NCBI GenBank assembly: GCA_000416085.1 | Contig: KE356579.1 | Location: 290,688-303,095 of the forward strand | Direction of reading: 5' to 3' | DNA: 12,408 bases | DNA from: a halophilic archaeon J07HX64 | GTDB lineage: Archaea > Halobacteriota > Halobacteria > Halobacteriales > Haloarculaceae | In this document: positions 1 through 5,371 of the stretch, piece by piece | How the letters are laid out: each line of letters starts with the position of its first letter | Position numbering within the stretch: position 1 is the first letter of the stretch | Made by a program: the position numbers and the translations under genes | The notes under the pieces: model-generated | The model's input: only the letters and a program-made list of their open reading frames with translations | Databases searched by the model: none | What the model was told of the DNA's origin: nothing

Positions 1-439
1 GGTCGCCAAAGACCACGGCACCGTCGTGGACAGCGCGGGCGCGCTTGCCCGCCGCGATCGCCGACCGCCCGCTCGCGAGGTTGCTCTTCCCACCGAGCAC
101 GACCGATCGGGGTGCGCTGGCCCGGTTGTCCAGGCCACCGTAGACGGCGGCGAACTCGCTGACGGCCTCGTTTGCGAGACTGTCCCCCTGTGTGAGCACC
201 CCTTGTTTGCGCCACTCGACGACCGTCTCGCCCGCGCTGTTCTCGGTCTCGACGCCCAGGTAGACAACGCCGGTGTCCGTTGCGAGGAACTTCGCACCCG
301 GCGCGGGGTCGTACCCGTCGAGATTGTCGCTGGTATCCCGGAGTTCGACATCGTCGTCGAGCTGCTCGAAGTTCGCGTTGAGTGGTTCGTGCCAGTTCTG
401 TGCCCCTTTCTCTGGTGTGTTGTAGCTGTGATTGCTCAT
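1..439 (-). CDS. Tail-fibre/spike-like protein with YadA-head-like repeats, partial (3' end beyond window)
   Basis: Only the first 146 residues are inside the window; the reading frame is open to base 2. The N-terminus (about residues 7-27, with N-T-P-E-K-G then W-H-E-P-L-N-A-N-F) is a pattern I associate with the start of tail-fibre-like proteins. From about residue 95 to the edge there are short glycine-ended repeats (YGGLDNRAS, LGGKSNLAS, AAGKRARAV, FGD) of the kind that form the left-handed beta-roll head of YadA-type trimeric adhesins and some fibres. No signal peptide or membrane segment is present, which fits a component of a particle assembled in the cytoplasm rather than a classical secreted adhesin. 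It begins 6 bases after the upstream stop codon, and a GGAG lies at 452-455 inside the end of that gene, so the two are surely co-transcribed. Family assignment is inferred from motifs; a generic surface repeat protein is the alternative. Confidence 0.7.
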   Translation of the reverse strand, partial: MSNHSYNTPEKGAQNWHEPLNANFEQLDDDVELRDTSDNLDGYDPAPGAKFLATDTGVVYLGVETENSAGETVVEWRKQGVLTQGDSLANEAVSEFAAVYGGLDNRASAPRSVVLGGKSNLASGRSAIAAGKRARAVHDGAVVFGD

Positions 440-445
440 TGGTCG

Positions 446-1957
446 TTACTGCTCCTTTCGCAACATCTTGTCGTAGGCGACGGTGATTTGCTCGGTTGCA
501 ACCTCGCCGTCCGCGCTGTCCTCGAGTTCCGGCGGGTCGTAGTCCTTTATCCAGGCCTCCTTGAGCTCCCACCTGACCCTTGCTTCGCCGTTCTCGTCCA
601 GCAGGACAACGGCAATCTCCTTACGACCCTCCTCGACGTTCCCCTCTTCGACCGCCTCCGCCCAGTCGTAGAACGTGGTGTCGTCGGGCTTGACCCCCCG
701 TTCCATCTCCAGGTCGTCGAAAGTCGTCTGGCCCCACTCCGTCTCGCCGTCGCTGCCGTTCTTGTAGGAATCCTGCTCGGTAGACCGGCTGGGAATGGTC
801 ACCCCGCGCCAGCCTGGAACTGTCTTGCCGTCCAGTTCGACTTTGAACCGGCCGGTCCGCATCGGACCGTGCTGGATTGCAACGACTGTCGAGTCGTCCC
901 TGCTACCGTCCGTACACGGGCGTGCAAAGACCGGCCCGTCCCACTCGTCGCGCTCCCAGGGTGGGATGGCGGCGACACCGAGCGCGTGGCTGCCGGGTTC
1001 GACGGTGTCCGTCGTGGGACCGGTGTCCCACTCCAGGGTCACCTCCGTGCTATCGCCGGACGGGAGTTCCACCGCGTACGACTCGACTTTGAAGTGGCCG
1101 GTCTTGAGCGGACCGTGTGGGGCGGCGATGCCCGGACCGTCTCCGCCGCCCCCCGGCGAGCCTCCACCGCCGGGGCGTATAGTCCCGTAGTTGGAGATGG
1201 AGTTTCTGTAACTTTTCGCCGCCAGGACGATGCTCTCGCGGCCGGTCTGACCGCCGGTGTTCTCGACTGTCGCGGTCATCTTGATCCTCTCGCCGGCCTC
1301 GACCGGCGCGTTCGTGCTCGTGACCTCGACGGCGAGATGGGGTGGCTCGCTGACCGAGACGGTCGTCTCGTCTCTGCTGGTCCCGGTGTCGGCCCAGATT
1401 TTCCTCTCGTACTGGGGTCCGTTCCCTTCACGATACTCCCCCTGCTCGGTGGCGAGGTGGACGGTGCCGGACTCCCCGGGGTCCAGCGCCAGTTTCGTCT
1501 TCTTTTTTTTCTCGGCCTGATTGCCGATGCCGACCGCGACCGTCCCGACGCCCGCCGTCTCTCCGGTGTTCGTCGCCGTGCAGTCGGCACAGAGCGGTTC
1601 CCCCTCGGTGACTGGTCCGTTCGTCCAGTCGATGGTCACGTCCAGCGGTATCTCGGGGTCGGTCCCACCGCCGTCCTCGACAGTCACAGCAGTGCCGTCC
1701 TGGTCTGTCTCGCTCTCCACCACTGCAGTGTAGCTGTCGGCGTCGCCCGGCTCCGTCACCCAGTTGAGTATCTCCTCCGTGGACTGGCCGTTCCCCAGGT
1801 TCACGTCGGTTACGCCGCGTTGCTGTCCACCCATCGAGAGGGTCACCTGCTGGGTGGCCGCCTGTTCGCCCGTGTTCTCGACGAGCACCGTCACCGTCAG
1901 CGTCCCGCCGACGGTCACCGGCGAGTTCGTCCCCTGAATCGTGAGTATAAATGACAT
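446..1957 (-). CDS. CARDB-repeat protein fused to a phage/eCIS-type tail-tube domain
   Basis: 503 residues, ATG start, TAA stop. Residues about 3-94, 103-203 and 206-360 are three beta-sandwich repeats of CARDB type, each with a V-E-N-T-G or T-N-T-G-E turn (27-30, 130-133, 231-234) and a late G-[DE]-S strand. Domain 3 is interrupted by a Gly/Pro-rich linker (261-276). Residues about 363-500 are a full-length tail-tube domain of the T4 gp19-like family: H-G-P-M-R-T-G-R-F-K-V-E at 363-374, W-G-Q-T-T-F-D-D-L-E-M-E-R-G at 408-421, an E-I-A-V-V-L-L-D strand at 447-454, W-E-L-K-x-A-W at 463-469 and V-A-T-E at 486-489. In phages and contractile injection systems this family builds the inner tube, normally as a protein of about 150 residues. 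There is no signal peptide. A CxxC (123-126) lies in CARDB 2. The fusion is seen directly; use as a tube, cap or decoration subunit is inferred. Confidence 0.85.
   Translation of the reverse strand: MSFILTIQGTNSPVTVGGTLTVTVLVENTGEQAATQQVTLSMGGQQRGVTDVNLGNGQSTEEILNWVTEPGDADSYTAVVESETDQDGTAVTVEDGGGTDPEIPLDVTIDWTNGPVTEGEPLCADCTATNTGETAGVGTVAVGIGNQAEKKKKTKLALDPGESGTVHLATEQGEYREGNGPQYERKIWADTGTSRDETTVSVSEPPHLAVEVTSTNAPVEAGERIKMTATVENTGGQTGRESIVLAAKSYRNSISNYGTIRPGGGGSPGGGGDGPGIAAPHGPLKTGHFKVESYAVELPSGDSTEVTLEWDTGPTTDTVEPGSHALGVAAIPPWERDEWDGPVFARPCTDGSRDDSTVVAIQHGPMRTGRFKVELDGKTVPGWRGVTIPSRSTEQDSYKNGSDGETEWGQTTFDDLEMERGVKPDDTTFYDWAEAVEEGNVEEGRKEIAVVLLDENGEARVRWELKEAWIKDYDPPELEDSADGEVATEQITVAYDKMLRKEQ
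837..871. repeat. Direct repeat copy A inside the CARDB/tail-tube gene
   Basis: 35 bases with about 29 identical to 1083-1117. It encodes (minus strand) the first strand of the tail-tube domain, HGPMRTGRFKV. The second copy lies 246 bases upstream in the gene, in the same reading frame. Confidence 0.75.
1083..1117. repeat. Direct repeat copy B inside the CARDB/tail-tube gene
   Basis: Partner of 837-871. Encodes HGPLKTGHFKV (residues 281-291) inside CARDB domain 3, directly after a Gly-rich linker, so it looks like a duplicated tail-tube N-terminus inserted between two CARDB strands. Confidence 0.7.
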
Positions 1958-1980
1958 ACAATCCGATATTTCTCTGGCTA

Positions 1981-1998
1981 TCTATTATATTTTTTATA
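1981..1998 (-). promoter_or_regulatory. TATA-type promoter of the CARDB/tail-tube gene
   Basis: On the minus strand this reads TATAAAAAATATAATAGA, by far the most AT-rich stretch nearby. The two TATA-like cores are about 30 and 36 bases from the ATG at 1957, so transcription would start at or a few bases before the start codon (leaderless or nearly so, as usual in haloarchaea). Confidence 0.65.
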
Positions 1999-2020
1999 GC
2001 TCAGAACAAACTTTCTGAGC
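1999..2020. promoter_or_regulatory. 8-bp inverted repeat abutting the TATA element
   Basis: GCTCAGAA, 6-base spacer, TTCTGAGC: a perfect inverted repeat immediately upstream of the TATA element, where the BRE and regulators would bind. A-rich rather than T-rich sequence follows it on the minus strand, so it does not look like a terminator for gtrA. An operator is the best reading, but unproven. Confidence 0.4.
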
Positions 2021-2084
2021 GGCAGCTCGGCGGCTACGCGGTGTCTCGGTGCCGGAGGGTGGCGAATTGTGCGTGCGGTGGGCG

Positions 2085-2558
2085 TTAGACCGCGTGGACA
2101 CGCCAGGTAAACAGCGTCTCGAGGATGTAGTTGACGAGCATCCCGCATGCGATTCCACCGGTTTTCGCGACGAGCAGCCAGACGTCGATGCCGGCGATCG
2201 TCACGCTCACGAACAGGAGCCGAAAGACGGTGACAAAGACGAGAAACTGGATAGTGGCACCGACCGCCCGGACAGCGTGGGAGCGCACGAGGCGGCGGGC
2301 CGTGGCCCACCGGCCGTTTCCCCCGGCATCGCGGAACGTCCAGCCCTCGTTGAGCGTGAACATCACGAGGATAGCAGTCTCGATGCCGACAACGACGGCA
2401 GCCTCCTCGAGCAGACCGACCGACTCGACGAGGACGAGTAACACCATCACGTCGAACAGTGCTCCGACGACGCCGACAGAGACGAATCGCCCGAACCGTC
2501 GCGGCGAGGCCAGCGCGGCCAGCCACCGACCGAGGCGGCTGTTCTCCCGGTCGCTCAT
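2085..2558 (-). CDS. GtrA-family membrane protein
   Basis: 157 residues with four predicted membrane helices (about 23-45, 52-69, 97-117, 127-147) and short loops. The N-E-G-W-T-F-R after helix 2 (70-76) and the closing N-Y-x-L-E-x-L-F-T-W (143-152) are hallmarks of the GtrA/DPMS-type family (PF04138). Members assist polyprenyl-linked sugar transfer or flipping, often next to a GT2 synthase, as here. I chose the ATG at 2558 over the upstream GTG at 2582 because it makes a 4-base ATGA overlap with the stop of the glycosyltransferase gene, implying translational coupling. Length is normal for the family. The transported lipid-linked sugar cannot be told from sequence. Confidence 0.85.
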   Translation of the reverse strand: MSDRENSRLGRWLAALASPRRFGRFVSVGVVGALFDVMVLLVLVESVGLLEEAAVVVGIETAILVMFTLNEGWTFRDAGGNGRWATARRLVRSHAVRAVGATIQFLVFVTVFRLLFVSVTIAGIDVWLLVAKTGGIACGMLVNYILETLFTWRVHAV

Positions 2559-3301
2559 TCTTCGAGAGGTGGACCGTGACACGACCGTTCAACCGAGGCG
2601 TCGACCCGGGTCGTCCGGAGACTGGTGCGCAGCAGCGCAGTCCCCATGTCGACGGCCGACCGCACCGGCGGCACCGTCGAGTCCGGGTGGTCGTGCCAGG
2701 TGATCGGGATCTCCTGTACTGTCAGGCTGTGCGCGCTGGCGAACGCGAGGAGTTCGACATCCCAGGCGAACCCCTCCTCGGTGAGGTCCTCGCGGACCTG
2801 TCGCCAGGCGCCCGCGGTGAGCGCCTTCGCGCCGCACTGGTAGTCGTACAGCGACACGTCGAGCAGTCGTCTGGCGAGCCAGGCGAACCCGTCGCCCATC
2901 ACCCCGCGCGGGATGGACTGCCCGGTTTCGACTGTGGCATCGGGGTGGCGCCGGGAGCCGACGGCCAGACTCGTGTTCCCGCTCAGGACCGCGTCGACGA
3001 TACGACCGAGCTCCGGAACGGGTGTCGCGGCGTCGGCGTCGGCGAACGCGAGCACGTCGGTGTTGAGCGCGTCGAACCCGTCGGTGATGGCGGCCCCCTT
3101 TCCACGACGCCGTGCGGAAACCGCCACTGTCGCCGGGGTCCCGGCGAGTCGCTGTCGGGTACGCTCCCCCGGCGCGTCGAGTTCGACCCGGAGCATCGCC
3201 GGGTCGAGTATCTCTGTTACCTGCTCCAGATAGGGAACGAGCAGTTCCAGGTCGGGCCGGTACGCGGGCACGATGAACCCGAGCGTGGGCGGGTCAGCCA
3301 C
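2555..3301 (-). CDS. GT2 glycosyltransferase, dolichyl-phosphate-sugar-synthase-like
   Basis: 248 residues from a GTG start. Family A glycosyltransferase fold: V-P-A-Y-R-P-D at 11-17, R-R-G-K-G near 65-69, the metal/nucleotide D-A-D-A-A-T at 88-93, G-S-R-R-H-P-D at 115-121, Y-Q-C-G-A-K at 154-159 and F-A-W-D-V-E-L at 178-184, the last two typical of dolichyl-phosphate glucose/mannose synthases. The usual I-V-V-D-D-G-S strand after the first motif is replaced by R-V-E-L-D-A-P-G. There is no membrane anchor of its own, so the GtrA partner encoded next presumably brings it to the membrane. The start at 3301 rather than GTG 3310 is chosen because a perfect Shine-Dalgarno lies 5 bases ahead. Expected to charge dolichyl phosphate with a sugar for surface glycans; donor sugar unknown. 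Confidence 0.83.
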   Translation of the reverse strand: MADPPTLGFIVPAYRPDLELLVPYLEQVTEILDPAMLRVELDAPGERTRQRLAGTPATVAVSARRRGKGAAITDGFDALNTDVLAFADADAATPVPELGRIVDAVLSGNTSLAVGSRRHPDATVETGQSIPRGVMGDGFAWLARRLLDVSLYDYQCGAKALTAGAWRQVREDLTEEGFAWDVELLAFASAHSLTVQEIPITWHDHPDSTVPPVRSAVDMGTALLRTSLRTTRVDASVERSCHGPPLEE

Positions 3302-3306
3302 CTGTC

Positions 3307-3314
3307 TCACCTCC
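3307..3314 (-). promoter_or_regulatory. Ribosome binding site deciding the GT2 start
   Basis: GGAGGTGA on the minus strand, a full match to the 16S anti-Shine-Dalgarno, 5 bases before GTG 3301. It overlaps the competing GTG at 3310, which argues against that start. Confidence 0.65.
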
Positions 3315-3389
3315 GGGACGGCCGACCCGACCGGAGTCCGGCGACCCGACTCCGCCGGTCGACCACTGGAGAGTGACTGCAGACACCAC

Positions 3390-3407
3390 CCCGCGACCGG
3401 TCGCGGG
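3390..3407. promoter_or_regulatory. Perfect 18-base palindrome
   Basis: CCCGCGACCGGTCGCGGG. As RNA it can fold into a 7-bp stem with a CCGG tetraloop; as DNA it could be a dimer-binding operator. It lies about 90 bases upstream of the GT2 start. Confidence 0.35.
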
Positions 3408-3501
3408 TGGACCGCAGCGGACCGGTCGGGACTCTGTGGACTGCAGTCTGCGAGGACTCACGCTCTCGAGTACGACCCTTGCTCAAATCAACGTTTTGAC
3501 T

Positions 3502-3529
3502 ACCACGGGACGGCGGGAGACCCCGTGGT
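3502..3529 (-). terminator. Possible terminator hairpin after trkH (first copy)
   Basis: ACCACGGG and CCCGTGGT form an 8-bp stem around a 12-base loop, followed on the minus strand by a weakly T-containing run (GTTGATTT). It lies 80 bases after the trkH stop. A competing stem CCCCGT/ACGGGG (3521-3539) overlaps it. Weak call. Confidence 0.25.
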
Positions 3530-3608
3530 TCCGACGGGGAACCCGTATCACCGGTCTCCTGCGGTCTGTGCCGTGCGACCCGGGCGACGCCACAGTCTCA
3601 CCGGCCGC

Positions 3609-5192
3609 TCAGGAGGACCGCCAGAACAGGCCGGTGAAGATTGCGAGCACGGGGACGATCTCCAGTCGGCCGATCAACATCAGAAAGACCATCACCAGTT
3701 TCGTCTCCCCGGGGAAATGAAGATAGTCCCCGAACGGGCCGAGAGCACCGAACCCCGGGCCGATGTTGCCGAGGGTGGCGATAGAGGCGCTCATCGCCTC
3801 CAGCGTCGTGAGGGTGCCATTGTAGTTGAGCATGAAAAACACGGTGGCGATACCGTAGAGGACGAAATACAGGAGCGTGAACACCGCGATCTTCCGGACG
3901 ACGGTCTCGCTGATGACGTTGTCCCCGAACCGGACTGTGTGGACCGCGTTCGGTCGGGCGGTGGCGGCGAGTTCGCGGCGTGCCGCTTTCAGTATGACGA
4001 GCCACCGGATGACTTTTATACCGCCGCCGGTCGACCCGGCGGAGCCACCGATGAACATCGCAAAGATGATTACGATCTGACCGCCGGTGTCCCAGCCGGC
4101 AAAGTCACTGGTGGCGTAGCCGGTCGAGTTCATTATCGAACCGATCTGGAAGGCCGCCTGCCGGAACGCGTCGAACGCCTCGCCCTCCGCAACGGGACCG
4201 GGGTCGACACCCTCGGCGGCACCGCGGAACAGAACGACCGCGAGCACGGCGATCAGCACCGCGATGACGCCGACGTAGGCGCGGAACTCGGGGTCGTACG
4301 CGATGCTTTTTACATCACCGCTGAGCAGGTACCAGAACAGTGCGAAGTTCGTGCCGGCGACGACTAGAAACGGGACGAACGTCAGCTGAACGGCGGAGCT
4401 AAAGAAGCCGACACTGTCGGCCTGCGGTGAGAACCCCCCTGTCGGGAGCGTCGTGAGGGCGTGGGCAACGGCGTTGTACAGGTCCATCCGCGGCGCGAGC
4501 CCGTCCATCCCGAGGACAGGTCCCAGGTAGTGCATGGCGCTGAGTAGCAGTATCATCGCGACGGTGAACCCGAAATACACCAGCCAGAGTATCCGGGCGG
4601 TCTTGGCGATGCGCGGGGTGAGCTTCTCGAAACTCGGTCCCGGTGCCTCCGCGCTGATGAGCTGTGTGCCGTTGACCGCAATCTCGGGCAGGATGGCGAC
4701 CATCAGGACGATTATCCCCATTCCACCGAGCCACTGTGTGAGCTGTCGCCACATCAACAGCGCGCGGGAGTGCTGGTCCAGCGATATCTCGCCGAGCACT
4801 GTCGCCCCGGTCGTTGTGAACCCGCTCGTGGACTCAAACAGCGCGTTCACGATGGAGCTCGCGGCCGCCCCCGGGGACCCGGTGCTGAGTCCCACAGTCG
4901 ACTCGGTTCCTATCCCCGCGAGCAGGTACGGGATGGTGCCGATAACCGAGACAGAGACCCACGAGAGTGTGACCAGCAGGAGTGCCTCGGGCGGTCCCAT
5001 ATCGGGGTCTGCCTCCAGTTGCTCCAGGAGGAGACCGACGCCGACCACGAGCGCTATCGAGACCACGAACACCCAGATGTCCTCCCCGTAGACAACCGCG
5101 ACGACCAGCGGCACCAGCATCGCCAGCGCGACGTACCTCAGCACGGTTCCCAGAAGCGCCACCGAGACCCGCGGACTCACGTACAGGTTCAC
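3609..5192 (-). CDS. trkH: TrkH-family potassium transporter subunit (copy 1)
   Basis: 527 residues, about ten hydrophobic membrane segments, organised as four M1-pore-M2 units. The four selectivity-filter loops are visible: S-G-F-T-T-T-G-A-T (123-131), T-L-P-T-G-G-F-S-P (248-256), N-S-T-G-Y-A-T (355-361) and L-G-N-I-G-P-G-F-G (474-482). G-S-T-G-G-G-I-K-V-I-R-W (386-397) and the C-terminal G-R-L-E-I-V-P (508-514) are family signatures. It forms the membrane channel that lets K+ in under control of a TrkA-type NAD-binding protein, important for the high internal K+ of haloarchaea. GTG start; the first helices follow it directly and a GGTGGT lies 9 bases ahead. It is last in the trk group, 179 bases after the other trkH, so it may have its own promoter. 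Normal family length. Confidence 0.93.
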   Translation of the reverse strand: MNLYVSPRVSVALLGTVLRYVALAMLVPLVVAVVYGEDIWVFVVSIALVVGVGLLLEQLEADPDMGPPEALLLVTLSWVSVSVIGTIPYLLAGIGTESTVGLSTGSPGAAASSIVNALFESTSGFTTTGATVLGEISLDQHSRALLMWRQLTQWLGGMGIIVLMVAILPEIAVNGTQLISAEAPGPSFEKLTPRIAKTARILWLVYFGFTVAMILLLSAMHYLGPVLGMDGLAPRMDLYNAVAHALTTLPTGGFSPQADSVGFFSSAVQLTFVPFLVVAGTNFALFWYLLSGDVKSIAYDPEFRAYVGVIAVLIAVLAVVLFRGAAEGVDPGPVAEGEAFDAFRQAAFQIGSIMNSTGYATSDFAGWDTGGQIVIIFAMFIGGSAGSTGGGIKVIRWLVILKAARRELAATARPNAVHTVRFGDNVISETVVRKIAVFTLLYFVLYGIATVFFMLNYNGTLTTLEAMSASIATLGNIGPGFGALGPFGDYLHFPGETKLVMVFLMLIGRLEIVPVLAIFTGLFWRSS

Positions 5193-5290
5193 CGGTGACC
5201 ACCCGTCCCTGTCACCCGCGGGCTCACGTCCGTCTGTTGCTGTCGTCGGTAACTATCCACTGGTGCGGTTATCGACGACATCACACTCAT
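5189..5290 (-). other. 33-codon open frame overlapping the trkH (copy 1) start
   Basis: An ATG at 5290 opens a frame of 33 codons ending in TGA, and its stop overlaps the trkH GTG as GTGA (5192-5189). The peptide (MSVMSSITAP...) is polar and unlike anything I recognise. It could be a regulatory upstream ORF or chance. Confidence 0.15.
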
Positions 5291-5345
5291 ATGGCTGAAT
5301 TTACCGGAGCACAATCAAAAAGTTGCTGACCTCCCCCCGAAATCA

Positions 5346-5363
5346 CCGAGGGCCGAACCTCGG
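5346..5363 (-). terminator. Possible terminator after trkH (copy 2)
   Basis: CCGAGG and CCTCGG form a 6-bp GC stem with a 6-base loop, beginning 8 bases after the stop of trkH copy 2. A CTTTTTG run follows about 23 bases later on the minus strand (near 5318-5324). This separates the trkA-trkH unit from the downstream trkH; readthrough is possible. Confidence 0.35.
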
Positions 5364-5371
5364 GCGTGGGT

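Larger units (their letters stand above)
3302..3608. other. Intergenic spacer between trkH (first copy) and the GT2 gene
   Basis: 307 bases with no convincing gene. It holds the GT2 ribosome binding site, an 18-base palindrome (3390-3407), a 10-base palindrome GACTGCAGTC (3439-3448), a modest AT-rich patch (3480-3500) and a hairpin (3502-3529). No clear TATA box was found close to the GT2 start. Confidence 0.6.

Noticed and set aside
1358..1444. Residues 172-200 of the CARDB protein (EYREGNGPQYERKIW) look like the EYREG...RKLWG segment of tail-tube proteins, hinting at another tail-tube fragment in CARDB 2.
   Set aside because: The segment also aligns with the expected last strands of a CARDB domain plus a short insertion, so the resemblance may be chance without a profile search.
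26..1954. A very long plus-strand open frame (642 codons) opposite the tail-tube and fibre genes.
   Set aside because: It has no recognisable domain and is rich in shadow-type Arg/Leu/Val composition, while the minus strand shows clear CARDB, tail-tube and fibre motifs. High GC keeps antisense frames open.
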